Notes: generated by a model from the letters alone, not told the origin. 64,000 nucleotides of DNA from UBA1413 sp964567485 (GCA_964567485.1 CAZMMX010000010.1:20502-84501); one strand, 5' to 3'. Counted from the stretch's first letter, positions 1 to 9,641 are shown. Program-made: numbers and translations.

Positions 1-48
1 CGTAAGCAAATCACCGAACTTATCCGCACCGGAAAGCGGCGAAACTGA
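1..48 (+). CDS. Possible C-terminal tail of a gene cut by the left edge
   Basis: Frame 1 reads 15 codons (ending TGKRRN) and stops with TGA at 46-48. The lysine/arginine-rich end looks like a normal protein tail, but another frame stays open longer, so this is only a suggestion. The product cannot be identified. Confidence 0.3.
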   Translation, partial: RKQITELIRTGKRRN

Positions 49-145
49 CCGCCCAAAAAGGTTGCATTTTTCAGGGTATTTTCAAACATGCCGGCAGGGG
101 TAACCTCACCAGGGTTTTTTCAGTTTAACCTGTAAAAAACCCTTT

Positions 146-1069
146 ATGAAGACTTCTGCAAGTGAACTGACAGGGACGCTGCTCTCCAGTCTCTGGGAGG
201 GTTACCTTCGCAGGGTGCCCTATGCCCGGAAATATCAGGAAATGGTCGCAGCCCGTGGCGGTCGGCTGGTCATTGACCATTTGGCATTCAGGACATTAAA
301 CATCGCTACGGGGGAACAGCCGGCGGGCATAGAGGCCTTGTCACATCTCCTTTTACATTTGGGATACCATGTTGCTGGCAGCTACCGCTTTGATCACCAA
401 AAGCTTACAGCAATTCATTTCGAACATGAGGATGAGCAGTACCCCCGTTTTTTCGTGAGTCAGCTGGAAGTGGCAGAGTTGCCGGTGTGGACCCGCGATC
501 TCATCCATGAGGCTGTCGTGGATACCCCCTATCTCCTTTCCGATGTGGCGATAGAACTCATGAACTGTTTGGGATTGGATGGAACCGTGAATGAGGAGGC
601 CGGAGAGATTTTAGCCGCGGAGTTGACCGGCTATTTCCGCAGGCCCTGGCCCATGATCTCCCGGGAGGCTATGTTGCGGATCAATGATGTCTCCCAATAT
701 GCTGCCTGGGTATTGCTGCATGGTAACGCCGTCAATCATTTTGCGGCTGCCATTCATGCCCAGAATGTGGCGGAATGGCCGGGGATTGCCGAAACCTGCC
801 AGGCACTCGCACATGCCGGCATTCCCATGAAAGAAGAGATCGAGGGAGAAGAAGGGAGTGTCCTGCGGCAGACCGCAACCCTCCCAGTGGTAGAAAACTA
901 CCTGTTCCCCGGTGCCTCGGGCGATGAGGAGATGGAGTGGACCTATGCCTATTTTGAGCTGACAGAACGGGGATTCACAGGAAGCGGCAGCGACAGGAAG
1001 CTCTTCCCGGGATTCATTACGGGGCAGGCCAGCCAACTTTTCAAAATGACCAGGACCAGGGTAAATTAA
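146..1069 (+). CDS. DUF1338 family protein, probable 2-oxoadipate dioxygenase/decarboxylase
   Basis: This 307-residue protein belongs to the DUF1338 (HglS/YdcJ) family of Fe(II)-dependent enzymes. Characterised members convert 2-oxoadipate to 2-hydroxyglutarate in lysine breakdown. The family signature DHLAFRT is at residues 44-50, giving His45 and Arg49. A second histidine (His198 in GNAVNHFA) and a glutamate (Glu271 in AYFELTERGF) have the spacing expected of the metal-binding His/His/Glu set. No signal peptide is visible, so it should be cytoplasmic. The ATG at 146 is the first in frame. It lies 70 bp upstream of the YiiX-like gene on the same strand, with no obvious functional link. A saccharopine dehydrogenase at the right end of the window fits lysine metabolism. 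The family call is strong; the exact substrate is inferred. Confidence 0.85.
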   Translation: MKTSASELTGTLLSSLWEGYLRRVPYARKYQEMVAARGGRLVIDHLAFRTLNIATGEQPAGIEALSHLLLHLGYHVAGSYRFDHQKLTAIHFEHEDEQYPRFFVSQLEVAELPVWTRDLIHEAVVDTPYLLSDVAIELMNCLGLDGTVNEEAGEILAAELTGYFRRPWPMISREAMLRINDVSQYAAWVLLHGNAVNHFAAAIHAQNVAEWPGIAETCQALAHAGIPMKEEIEGEEGSVLRQTATLPVVENYLFPGASGDEEMEWTYAYFELTERGFTGSGSDRKLFPGFITGQASQLFKMTRTRVN

Positions 1070-1138
1070 CAGGCCCCGATGATGAGATTTTGTGCAAAAT
1101 TCAGACCTTCGCAGAACTCATCACTATCTTAAGGACCT

Positions 1139-2479
1139 ATGACTCTGAAAAGGCACAATTTTCCGTTAACACCGCAGGAAAGAGAAAAGGGGTGCAGCTT
1201 ATGGTGCGCTTATGGGAGGCTTTTATTTATGCTGCCGGGCATCCTGTTGCTGATGACCTCCTGTATGACCGCAAGGCGTGGTTTTATCGGGGATACTACG
1301 GCGTGGGAGGAACGGATTTCCCGCGATGGGGGGCCTTCAGATTCTCTGATCAGGGAGGTTTCCCGGGTCAGCGCATCGCTGACCCGGGAAACCCGACGGC
1401 TGAGCCGTCAATTTCCGGCAGGCTATGCAGGTCTCTTTACGGCGGCAGCCATGAACGGCCTGTTCGCTAATCTGCAACAGCAAATGCGCTGCGATTCCAT
1501 ACTCCAGGCTACCGTCAGAACAGACCAGGATCCCCGCGCTGTGGCCTCGCTGCTCACCTCGGCAGGCCGCTATCATCAGATTTTCAGCCCTAACCCCCGC
1601 CTGCGGCGAATGATTAACAGAGGTAACATGGCTTATGGCATCCCACGGGGAATTCTTGCTAAAACCCACCGTTACCTGCTCTCCCCACAGGTGCGGAAAA
1701 AGGGAAACCCCTGGCTTCCCGACTCCCTGCCTCTTCCGGCATCACTATGGGCCCTCACCAGCTATGCCTTATGCAGGGATGGTGACCGGATCAACGAGGC
1801 CGGATACGTTATCGTCAACTGGGCCAGCGGTCTCTTCGGGAATTCCGTGGGGCTCCTGAATCCTGACATTCACAGGCCCCGGGAACAGCAACTCCTTGAT
1901 AAATACCTTCAGCCCCTGGATATCCTGGTGGTCAAATCACCCACCCACCTTACCGACAAGTTCATTCCCGGGTTTTTCGGCCACGCCGCCATTTATACCG
2001 GGAAAAGGGAGGATCTGGAAATTGCAGGATGGTGGTGGCTTCCCCAGGTGGTCCACCACCATGGATCCGCCATCGTCGGGGGATCGTTCGCGGAAGCCCT
2101 CCGCCGTGGCGTCAGACTCTCCACCATTGAAGAGTTTACCGACGGCGACTACTTTCTCATTCTCCGGGTTACCGGACTAGACGAAAAATCGAAAAAAGAG
2201 GTGGTGGAGAGAATTTTCCGTTACCTCACCCAAAAATACGATTTCAACTTCGATGTGCAGTCACCCGACAGGCTCTACTGTACTGAGCTGATCTTCCTGG
2301 CTTTTGACACGATCAGGTGGAAGTCCCACCACATGTGGGAACGGGAGACCATATCCCCTGACGAACTGGTGCTTACAGCCCTGGAAAACCAACAGATCGT
2401 TCCCGTGGTGCTGATTGGTCCCGGTGTGGAAGAACCTTTCCCCGGCGGGGAGATGATCAGATCATTGCTGGAAAAATAA
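1139..2479 (+). CDS. YiiX/YebB-like permuted NlpC/P60 cysteine hydrolase, lipoprotein
   Basis: This 446-residue protein resembles YiiX/DUF830 proteins, circularly permuted papain-fold enzymes that cleave amide or ester bonds in peptidoglycan or lipid substrates. The N-terminus has a hydrophobic stretch ending in a lipobox (LLMTSC, Cys about 42), so an outer-membrane or periplasmic lipoprotein is expected. The middle part (about residues 60-240) is helical and not assigned. The catalytic domain is C-terminal: GFFGHAAIYTG carries the histidine and LYCTELIFLAF the candidate nucleophilic cysteine, the order expected for the permuted fold. The n-region before the hydrophobic core is unusually long (about 30 residues). 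The internal ATG at 1229 would leave no positive charge before the core, so 1139 is kept. It is convergent with the EamA gene. Confidence 0.75.
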   Translation: MTLKRHNFPLTPQEREKGCSLWCAYGRLLFMLPGILLLMTSCMTARRGFIGDTTAWEERISRDGGPSDSLIREVSRVSASLTRETRRLSRQFPAGYAGLFTAAAMNGLFANLQQQMRCDSILQATVRTDQDPRAVASLLTSAGRYHQIFSPNPRLRRMINRGNMAYGIPRGILAKTHRYLLSPQVRKKGNPWLPDSLPLPASLWALTSYALCRDGDRINEAGYVIVNWASGLFGNSVGLLNPDIHRPREQQLLDKYLQPLDILVVKSPTHLTDKFIPGFFGHAAIYTGKREDLEIAGWWWLPQVVHHHGSAIVGGSFAEALRRGVRLSTIEEFTDGDYFLILRVTGLDEKSKKEVVERIFRYLTQKYDFNFDVQSPDRLYCTELIFLAFDTIRWKSHHMWERETISPDELVLTALENQQIVPVVLIGPGVEEPFPGGEMIRSLLEK

Positions 2480-2546
2480 CCTGCATTCACCACCCAAAGG
2501 GGTGCAAAACCTTCTCCGCCGTAATGAAAACTCCGGTCTTAATGGT

Positions 2547-3476
2547 CTAGGGTGTTGGCTTCGTCTTTCTTTCCAGCCGGAGGAGGCGTGCCTGGGCGAG
2601 GGTCATGACCAGCACCCCCGCTACGGTGAGCAGCCCTCCCCATAGCTGATGGGGCAGGGGAAGGGTGCCGAAATAGAGCCATGCCCCAATAAGGACCACG
2701 ATTCCTTTCAGGCTCTGGACAATCGACGAGCGGCTGGCTTCCATGAATTTAAAGGAGTAGTAAATCATCAGCACACCCATGAAAGGTCCCAGGAAGGAGC
2801 CTACGACGATGTTAAACATGGCTGTGGAGGGGATAGCCATGGGTTTTCGGAAAACCACCATGAGGATGGCGCTGAAGACAAAGAGCCATACCGTATGGTT
2901 CAGGGTGATCAGTTCCGGAGAGAGTTTTTTGATATTTACCTTTCCGATCAGGGAAGCAGAGGAGGCCATGAAGGCATTGAAGAGCACCACCAGTGTTCCG
3001 GGGATGAACATGTTTTTAAGGCTGGAACCCCCGGTGTAGCTGATGATAAAGGCTCCTGCCAGGGCCAGCAAAACCCCCAGGGACTCCAGCCAGGTAAACC
3101 TCTCCTTCAGCAGGATCACCCCTCCCAGGGTGAGGATCACGGGATAAAGGTTTCCCAGGAAAGAGGTGACGGCTGGGTCGGGAATGATGTGGATGGAAAG
3201 ATAAAATGAGGAATTGGTGAGTATTTCCAGAAACCCCAGGAGTATGAGGATCTTCAGCTGGGGGAGCCTGAGGTGCTTCAGCTGCTTGAGTTGTCCCCGT
3301 CGCGCCGACCATACGCCATTCAGAACCATGGCGATCAGAAACCAGTAAAAGCCGAACTGGATGAGGTGAACCTCATTTAATGCGGCTTTACTGAAGATGT
3401 AGACGTTGGAAAACGATACCGTTGCCAGGAAGGCGAACAAATATCCCTTGTATTGGTCAGATTTCATCGATATCAC
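2547..3476 (-). CDS. EamA/DMT superfamily transporter
   Basis: This is a 309-residue integral membrane protein with about ten hydrophobic segments arranged as two repeated EamA halves (roughly residues 8-145 and 155-300). That is the layout of drug/metabolite transporters. The second half contains a GPFMGVLMIYYSFKFME segment typical of the repeat. The substrate cannot be read from sequence. The start codon overlaps the pgi stop (ATGA at 3476-3473), so it is probably translationally coupled as the third gene of a gpsA-pgi-EamA operon. A link to hexose or glycerol phosphate metabolism is only contextual. Confidence 0.85.
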   Translation of the reverse strand: MISMKSDQYKGYLFAFLATVSFSNVYIFSKAALNEVHLIQFGFYWFLIAMVLNGVWSARRGQLKQLKHLRLPQLKILILLGFLEILTNSSFYLSIHIIPDPAVTSFLGNLYPVILTLGGVILLKERFTWLESLGVLLALAGAFIISYTGGSSLKNMFIPGTLVVLFNAFMASSASLIGKVNIKKLSPELITLNHTVWLFVFSAILMVVFRKPMAIPSTAMFNIVVGSFLGPFMGVLMIYYSFKFMEASRSSIVQSLKGIVVLIGAWLYFGTLPLPHQLWGGLLTVAGVLVMTLAQARLLRLERKTKPTP

Positions 3477-4825
3477 TGTTCTCCGAGTCTTGCCCTGATC
3501 GCTTTGGTCTGCTCCTCAAATCCCGGTTTTCCGAGCAGGGCGAACATGTTTTTCTTGTAGGCTTCTACGCCCGGCTGGTCGAAGGGATTGACCTTCAGGG
3601 TATATCCGCTTATGCCGCAGGCGAGTTCGAAGAAATAGATCAGCTGTCCCAGGTAATATTCATTAAGGCGGGGAATCTCAATGAGAATATTGGGTACCCC
3701 ACCGTCGACATGGGCCAGTGCAGTCCCCAGTTCTGCCATTTTATTCACCTCGTCGACTCTTTTCCCGGCAAGGAAGTTGAGCCCGTCGAGGTTATCATTG
3801 TCGGTGGGGATCACCACCGTCCGGTCGGGTGATTTCACCGAGATCACCGTCTCAAAGAGTTTTCTTTCTCCCTCCTGGATATACTGGCCCATGGAGTGAA
3901 GGTCAGAGGTGAAATCGACGCTGGCGGGGAAGATCCCTTTCCCTTCCTTGCCTTCGCTTTCGCCGAACAGTTGTTTCCACCACTCGCTGAAATAGTGGAG
4001 TTTGGGGTTAAAATTGACCATAATTTCGATGCTGCGGCCCCTGCGGTAGAGGATGTTGCGGACGGCGGCGTACTGTGCCGGGAGGTTTTGGCTGAAGGGG
4101 ATGGCCGGCCCTGACATTCTGGCTATGTCGGCAGCACCTTTCACCAACATCCTGATGTCGAACCCGGCCACGGCAATGGCGACCAGTCCGACCGGGGTGA
4201 GTACCGAATAGCGGCCCCCCACATCGTCGGGAATGACAAAGGTCCTGTAGCCTTCCGACTGCGCCAGCTGGCGCAGGGCACCCCGCGAGGCGTCGGTCAC
4301 GGCAATGATTCTCTCCCGGGCTTCCGGTTTGCCATATTTCTCTTCGATATCCTGCTTCAGCAGCCTGAAGGCAAGAGCGGGTTCTGTGGTAGTGCCTGAC
4401 TTGGAGATGACCATCAGGGCATATTCTTTGTTTTTCAGGAGTTCGCGCAATTCGTCAAGATAGTCCTCCCCGATGTTCTGTCCGGCATATAGAACCAGAG
4501 GAGCCTTCTGCGGCTTCAGGGTGGCAAAATTGTCGCTAAGGGCATCGATGACGGCACGGGCCCCGAGGTATGAACCCCCAATGCCGATCACGACCAGCAG
4601 ATCAATTTTTTTCGCCCTGAGGACAAGGGCCGTCTCTTCCATCTCAGAGAGCAAAGGATCTGTGATCTCACCGGGAAGTGTCACCCACCCCAGAAAATCA
4701 TTTCCCTTTCCTGTTTTCTCCCATAGAGACTTGTTGTGCATTTCCATATCATCGGAGAGCGCTTCAATACACCCCCTGTCAATGAAGCCTAATGTCCTTG
4801 AATAATTGAGCGTGATGTTTTCCAT
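3473..4825 (-). CDS. pgi: Glucose-6-phosphate isomerase
   Basis: This 450-residue cytoplasmic enzyme interconverts glucose 6-phosphate and fructose 6-phosphate. Its length fits the shorter bacterial PGI class. The sugar-phosphate SIS core is clear: GIGGSYLGARAVIDAL near residue 80, ISKSGTTTEPALAFRLL near residue 140, and VGGRYSVLTPVGLVAIA near residue 202. The C-terminal signature region includes FDQPGVEAYKKNMFALLGK. The ATG lies 7 bp downstream of the gpsA stop, and the stop overlaps the EamA start, so the three genes should share one mRNA. Nothing is unusual. Confidence 0.97.
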   Translation of the reverse strand: MENITLNYSRTLGFIDRGCIEALSDDMEMHNKSLWEKTGKGNDFLGWVTLPGEITDPLLSEMEETALVLRAKKIDLLVVIGIGGSYLGARAVIDALSDNFATLKPQKAPLVLYAGQNIGEDYLDELRELLKNKEYALMVISKSGTTTEPALAFRLLKQDIEEKYGKPEARERIIAVTDASRGALRQLAQSEGYRTFVIPDDVGGRYSVLTPVGLVAIAVAGFDIRMLVKGAADIARMSGPAIPFSQNLPAQYAAVRNILYRRGRSIEIMVNFNPKLHYFSEWWKQLFGESEGKEGKGIFPASVDFTSDLHSMGQYIQEGERKLFETVISVKSPDRTVVIPTDNDNLDGLNFLAGKRVDEVNKMAELGTALAHVDGGVPNILIEIPRLNEYYLGQLIYFFELACGISGYTLKVNPFDQPGVEAYKKNMFALLGKPGFEEQTKAIRARLGEQ

Positions 4826-4832
4826 GACTGTA

Positions 4833-5825
4833 TTATGTTAATTTTTCAGTGAGCTTTAAGATCTCCTTGCGCGGGGAGCGCCCGCCGTAAAGGATTTGGT
4901 AGACCGCCTCGCAGATGGGCATGTCGACCTTGTATTTTTCGTTGATTTCCCTGATGATTTTTACCGAGTAGTACCCTTCGGCTACCATGTGCATTTCGAG
5001 CTGGGCGGTTCTCACGGAGTACCCGTTCCCTATCATGTTCCCGAAGGTGCGGTTACGGCTGAACTGGCTGTAGGCGGTGACCAGGAGGTCGCCCAGATAT
5101 ACGGAACTTTTAATGTCGCGGCTGATGGGGTGGACGGTATCGACAAACCGCTTGATCTCCTGAATGGCGTTGCTGATGAGCACCGCCTGGAAGTTATCCC
5201 CATACCTCAGTCCGTGAACGATGCCAGCAGCAATGGCGATGATGTTTTTGATCACCGAGCTGTATTCGGTTCCCCAAATATCGTCGATGGTATTGGTTTT
5301 GATATAGCTGCACTGAAGAAGCGAGGCAAACTCCCTGCCCCGGTCTTCATCGCCGCAGGCGACCGTCAGATAGGAGAGTTTTTCCAGAGCCACCTCTTCG
5401 GCATGGCAGGGACCTGCCAGCACACCAATGGAGGTATAGGGGAGCTGGTACTTTTTATGCAGGAATTCCCCGACCACGACATTCTCGACAGGGACCAGAC
5501 CTTTGACCCCTGACACCACGAATTTGCCTGATAGACTGACGGTCAGCTGTGCCAGGGTTTCACAGAGAAAGGCCGATGGAATGACCACCACCAGGGTGTC
5601 ACAGGCTGCTGCCACCTCATTGATGTCAGACGAGAAAACGATCCTGTCGGTATCGAATTCCACACCCCGCAGATACCCCGGGTTGTTTTTGTATTGCCTG
5701 AAGAGTTCTATGGTCTCTTCACTGCGTATAAACCAGTGTAAGGAAGGAAGATTCTCCAGAAGGATCTTGGAAATGGCTGTCGCCCAGCTCCCGCTTCCGA
5801 TAACACCTACTTTTCCGTTTTTCAA
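4833..5825 (-). CDS. gpsA: NAD(P)-dependent glycerol-3-phosphate dehydrogenase
   Basis: This 330-residue enzyme reduces dihydroxyacetone phosphate to sn-glycerol 3-phosphate for phospholipid synthesis. The N-terminal Rossmann motif GSGSWATAISKIL is at residues 11-23. GVKGL and AGPCHAEEVA follow, and the catalytic lysine lies in EYSSVIKNIIAIAAGI. Length and motif order are normal. It is the first gene of the gpsA-pgi-EamA operon, and a TAnnTTTG promoter element lies about 34 bp upstream (5859-5866). The encoded protein is cytoplasmic. Confidence 0.96.
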   Translation of the reverse strand: MKNGKVGVIGSGSWATAISKILLENLPSLHWFIRSEETIELFRQYKNNPGYLRGVEFDTDRIVFSSDINEVAAACDTLVVVIPSAFLCETLAQLTVSLSGKFVVSGVKGLVPVENVVVGEFLHKKYQLPYTSIGVLAGPCHAEEVALEKLSYLTVACGDEDRGREFASLLQCSYIKTNTIDDIWGTEYSSVIKNIIAIAAGIVHGLRYGDNFQAVLISNAIQEIKRFVDTVHPISRDIKSSVYLGDLLVTAYSQFSRNRTFGNMIGNGYSVRTAQLEMHMVAEGYYSVKIIREINEKYKVDMPICEAVYQILYGGRSPRKEILKLTEKLT

Positions 5826-5858
5826 AATTTCCGTTTTAGATCATTCACCCCATAGTTA

Positions 5859-5866
5859 CAAAGTTA
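5859..5866 (-). promoter_or_regulatory. Bacteroidota -7 element for gpsA
   Basis: The minus strand reads TAACTTTG, an exact match to TAnnTTTG, ending 34 bp before the gpsA ATG. It would drive the gpsA-pgi-EamA operon. Confidence 0.6.
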
Positions 5867-5945
5867 CACACTTTTCAGGCACCTCACGGAACCCATCCTG
5901 GATATTTCAGGGCCAGGCCCGGGGAGGAGCGCCGGTTTTCAGGGG

Positions 5946-7685
5946 TCAGCCGGTTTTTTCGAGCCACTCTTTCACCTCTTCCGGGGAAGGATTCTGCAGG
6001 CCCAGCTTATTCTTTTTGTTGTAGCCGCAGATCTCCTGGTGGAGTTTGGTGAATTTCCCTGCCTCTTTGAGCTTGGAAATGGTGGTGTATCCCAGGTGGC
6101 GCAGAACCTCTCCCCACTCGGGGGAGATACCCAGCCGGGCATACTCTTCAGGAGCCGCTACCGACTCCTGTTTCCGGGTTTCCGGTTTCATCTGGGGGAA
6201 GAATAGGACATCCTGGATGGAGAGGTTGTTGGTCATGAACATGGTCAACCTGTCAATGCCTATCCCCATCCCTGAAGTCGGGGGCATACCGTATTCCAGG
6301 GCCCTGAGGAAATCATGGTCGATGAACATGGCTTCGTCATCTCCCTTTTCCGAAAGTCTGAGCTGTTCTTCAAACCTTTCCCTCTGGTCGATGGGGTCGT
6401 TCAACTCGGAATAGGCATTGGCCAGTTCCTTTCCGAATACCATCAGTTCAAACCTTTCGGTGACTCCTGGTTCCGAGCGGTGCATCTTGGTCAGCGGGGA
6501 CATCTCTACGGGGTAATCCATGATGAAGGTGGGCTGGATATAGTGATGTTCACATTTTTCACCGAAAAGGGCGTCGATGAGTTTTCCAATGCCCATATCG
6601 GGAGTGACTTCAATACCCAGGGTATCACAGATTTTCCTCAGTTCATCTTCATTTTTCCCCCTGATGTCGTATCCGGTATGGGTCTTTATGGCATCGGCCA
6701 TGGTCACACGTGGGAACGGAGCCTTGAAGTCAATGATCTGGTCGCCCAGGGGGACCCGGGTAGTCCCGTGAAGGGCCAGAGCTACCCTTTCCAGCATCTT
6801 CTCGGTGAAATCCATCATCCAGAAGTAATCCTTGTAAGCCACGTAAATTTCCAGCACCGTGAATTCAGGATTATGGGTGCGGTCCATCCCTTCGTTCCGG
6901 AAATCCCTGGCAAATTCGTAGACTCCGTCAAAGCCACCGACAATCAGCTTCTTCAGGTAGAGCTCATTGGCAATGCGAAGATAGAGGGGGATGTCGAGGG
7001 TATTGTGATGCGTGATGAACGGCCGGGCTGCAGCACCTCCGGGAATGGGCTGAAGTATGGGAGTCTCTACCTCAAGGTACCCTTCTTCATTGAAGATCTC
7101 CCGCATGGTATTGATGATTTTGGTCCTTTGTGCGAAGACCTCCCTCACCCGTGGGTTGACGATCAAATCGACATACCGCATGCGGTAGCGTTGTTCCACG
7201 TCGGTAAAAGCATCGTAAAGGACACCATCCTTCTCCTTGACTACGGGAAGAGGCCGCAGGGCTTTGCTCAGCAGGGTGAGTTCCTTCACATGGACCGATA
7301 TCTCCCCCATTTGGGTGATGAAGGCATACCCCTTCACTCCGATGGTGTCCCCGATGTCGAGGAGTTTGCGGAAGACTTCGTTGTACAGGGTCTTATCTTC
7401 TCCGGGACAAAGTTCATCCCGGTTGACATAGAGCTGGATACGCCCCGAGGCATCCTGCAATTCGGCAAAGGAGGCCTTTCCCATGATCCGCTGGCTCATC
7501 AGCCTGCCCGCCAGACAAATATCCCCGAAATTCCCCTTTTCAGGATCAAACCCGGCCTTAATATCTGCCGACCGGGCATTTACAGGGTATGCCGCTGCCG
7601 GATACGGATCAATGCCCAACTCCCGTAACCTGCGGAGAGAATTCCTGCGGATTTCCTCCTGCTCACTCAATGAAATGTTCGTCAT
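5946..7685 (-). CDS. lysS: Lysine--tRNA ligase (class II)
   Basis: This 579-residue class II aminoacyl-tRNA synthetase charges tRNA-Lys. The N-terminal OB-fold anticodon-binding domain (about residues 50-170) includes AGRLMSQRIMGKASFAEL. Motif 2 appears as FRNEGMDRTHNPEFTVLEIY and motif 3 as GMGIGIDRLTMF. The last 65-70 residues form a short helical extension common in Bacteroidota LysS and absent from E. coli LysS. It has its own promoter element (7708-7715) and is divergent from recJ. No defect is seen. Confidence 0.97.
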   Translation of the reverse strand: MTNISLSEQEEIRRNSLRRLRELGIDPYPAAAYPVNARSADIKAGFDPEKGNFGDICLAGRLMSQRIMGKASFAELQDASGRIQLYVNRDELCPGEDKTLYNEVFRKLLDIGDTIGVKGYAFITQMGEISVHVKELTLLSKALRPLPVVKEKDGVLYDAFTDVEQRYRMRYVDLIVNPRVREVFAQRTKIINTMREIFNEEGYLEVETPILQPIPGGAAARPFITHHNTLDIPLYLRIANELYLKKLIVGGFDGVYEFARDFRNEGMDRTHNPEFTVLEIYVAYKDYFWMMDFTEKMLERVALALHGTTRVPLGDQIIDFKAPFPRVTMADAIKTHTGYDIRGKNEDELRKICDTLGIEVTPDMGIGKLIDALFGEKCEHHYIQPTFIMDYPVEMSPLTKMHRSEPGVTERFELMVFGKELANAYSELNDPIDQRERFEEQLRLSEKGDDEAMFIDHDFLRALEYGMPPTSGMGIGIDRLTMFMTNNLSIQDVLFFPQMKPETRKQESVAAPEEYARLGISPEWGEVLRHLGYTTISKLKEAGKFTKLHQEICGYNKKNKLGLQNPSPEEVKEWLEKTG

Positions 7686-7707
7686 CTGCTGTTTTTCAAA
7701 AACCGCC

Positions 7708-7715
7708 CAAAGATA
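7708..7715 (-). promoter_or_regulatory. Bacteroidota -7 element for lysS
   Basis: The minus strand reads TATCTTTG, the most common form of the -7 element, 23 bp upstream of the lysS ATG. Confidence 0.7.
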
Positions 7716-7871
7716 AGAAAAAAGAATCTTCAGGGATGGTTAAGACCCAATCAGTTAGGAAGCAGTGCCCGGGAAATGCCAAAGAGATTATTTCGTAATG
7801 TGTTGGTAGACAGGGATAAAAAATATATACGACTGTCTCTGGTTTTATTATGCTTATCATTTTTCAATTCT

Positions 7872-7879
7872 TATCTTTG
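7872..7879 (+). promoter_or_regulatory. Bacteroidota -7 element for recJ
   Basis: TATCTTTG lies 41 bp upstream of the ATG at 7920. It falls inside the longer open frame that begins at 7776, which supports the downstream start for recJ. Confidence 0.65.
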
Positions 7880-7919
7880 CATTAAATATAGTAGGAAGGC
7901 TACGGCAGAAAGAGGAAGA

Positions 7920-9641
7920 ATGGATAAAGTCTGGAGTATTAAGCCGCAGGGCGACATCAATGATATAAAGCATCTGTCCGCAGCATTGAATGTTAACATG
8001 GTGATTGCCAATTTATTGGTTCAGCGTGGTGTGAAAACATTCAATGAGGCGAAGAGCTTTTTTCGTCCCAGGTTGTCCGATCTTCATGATCCCTTCCTGA
8101 TGAAAGATATGGATAAGGCTGTTGCCCGTCTTGAACAGGCGGTCAATAACCAGGAGAGGGTGATGATCTACGGGGATTATGATGTTGACGGGACTACCTC
8201 GGTGGCCATGATTTATCTGTTTCTGAAGGACTATATCAAGCATCTCGACTATTACATTCCCGACAGGTATACCGAGGGTTACGGCATTTCACCCCAGAGT
8301 ATTGACTATGCTGCCAGGGAGCAGTTTTCCCTGGTCATAGTGCTCGATTGCGGGATTAAGGCGGTGGAGAAGGTGAAGTATGCGCGTGAGCAGGGGCTTG
8401 ATTTCATCATTTGTGACCATCACAACCCCGGGGAGACCATTCCCGATGCCGTGGCGGTGCTGGATCCCAAGCGCCCCGACTGTCCTTATCCCTACAAGGA
8501 GCTGTCGGGGTGCGGCGTAGGTTTCAAACTGCTCCAGGCTTACACCATTAAGAATAACATCAGCCAGGAAAAGCTCTTTGATCTGCTTGACCTTCTGGTG
8601 GTCAGCATCGCCTCCGACATTGTCCCCATCACCGGGGAAAACAGGGTGCTGGCACATTACGGGCTGAAAAAACTCAACACCAACCCAGGAATGGGTTTGC
8701 AGACCATTATTAACCTCGCGGGACTTAATGGTGAGGAGATCACGGTCAGTGATATTGTTTTCAAAATAGGTCCCCGCCTGAATGCTTCAGGCAGGATAGA
8801 ACACGGCAAGAAATCGGTGCAGATTCTGGTATCGGTCGATACCGTAAGTTCCGATGCCCTTGGTGAAGAGATAGACTCTTTCAATGAGATCAGGAAAACC
8901 CTCGACAGGGACATTACCCAGGATGCCCTGGAAATGATCGAGAGGGATGAGGAACTCCGTAACCGTAACAGCACGGTGATTTATAACCGGGACTGGCATA
9001 AAGGGGTGGTCGGTATTGTGGCCTCGCGGCTGACCGAGTTTTTTTACCGCCCCACGGTGGTTCTGACCGAATCAAACGGTTTGGCTACAGGGTCGGCCAG
9101 GTCGGTGAAGGACTTTGACCTCTACGAGGCTATCGGGGCCTGCAGTGACCTCCTGGAGTCCTATGGCGGACACATGTATGCCGCAGGCCTCACCCTGAAA
9201 ATCGAAAACGTCAGGGCCTTCTCAGAACGGTTTGAGGAGATCGTCACCAGAACGGTGACCAGCAGGCAGCAGCTCCAGACCGTGGAAGTAGATGCCAAAC
9301 TGGCCCTGCACGAAATTAACCCCCGCTTTTTCAGGGTCATGAAACAGTTTGCCCCCTTTGGCCCTCATAACAGTATGCCCCTTTTTGTCACCGAAGATGT
9401 CATCGATGCCGGCAGCAGCCGGCTGGTGGGTAAAAACCTGGAACATATAAAACTGGACCTGATGGAACCCGACGCCTCGTCGGGGATCTTCGCAGGTATC
9501 GCCTTCAACCTGGCTTCCAAATTCCCCGTGATTCAGTCGGGAACTCCCTTCGATATCTGTTATTCCGTTGAACTGAATGAGTTCAGAGGGAAAACAAACC
9601 TCCAACTCAATATCAAGGATATCAGAACAAAAACCACCTGA
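7920..9641 (+). CDS. recJ: Single-stranded-DNA-specific exonuclease RecJ
   Basis: RecJ is a 5'-3' single-strand exonuclease used in recombination and mismatch repair. The DHH catalytic motifs are present: YGDYDVDGTTS, LDCGI and ICDHHNPG. The DHHA1 domain follows with ASGRIEHGKKS and GGHMYAAGLTL, and an OB-fold occupies the C-terminus (about residues 455-570). The frame is open from 7776, but the region before residue 49 of that longer frame is hydrophobic, atypical and contains the promoter. I therefore place the start at ATG 7920, after AGAAAGAGGAAGA, giving 573 residues, normal for the family. It is divergent from lysS. Confidence 0.95.
   Translation: MDKVWSIKPQGDINDIKHLSAALNVNMVIANLLVQRGVKTFNEAKSFFRPRLSDLHDPFLMKDMDKAVARLEQAVNNQERVMIYGDYDVDGTTSVAMIYLFLKDYIKHLDYYIPDRYTEGYGISPQSIDYAAREQFSLVIVLDCGIKAVEKVKYAREQGLDFIICDHHNPGETIPDAVAVLDPKRPDCPYPYKELSGCGVGFKLLQAYTIKNNISQEKLFDLLDLLVVSIASDIVPITGENRVLAHYGLKKLNTNPGMGLQTIINLAGLNGEEITVSDIVFKIGPRLNASGRIEHGKKSVQILVSVDTVSSDALGEEIDSFNEIRKTLDRDITQDALEMIERDEELRNRNSTVIYNRDWHKGVVGIVASRLTEFFYRPTVVLTESNGLATGSARSVKDFDLYEAIGACSDLLESYGGHMYAAGLTLKIENVRAFSERFEEIVTRTVTSRQQLQTVEVDAKLALHEINPRFFRVMKQFAPFGPHNSMPLFVTEDVIDAGSSRLVGKNLEHIKLDLMEPDASSGIFAGIAFNLASKFPVIQSGTPFDICYSVELNEFRGKTNLQLNIKDIRTKTT

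Noticed and set aside
611..1036. Open frame of 141 codons on the minus strand inside the DUF1338 gene
   Set aside because: It is antisense to a well-supported enzyme gene and has no protein-family motif. The same applies to the many long antisense frames in lysS, recJ, uvrA, pgi and the aldolase/SDR fusion.
7776..7919. Upstream extension of recJ
   Set aside because: The extra 48 codons include a -7 promoter element and do not resemble RecJ; ATG 7920 is the better start.
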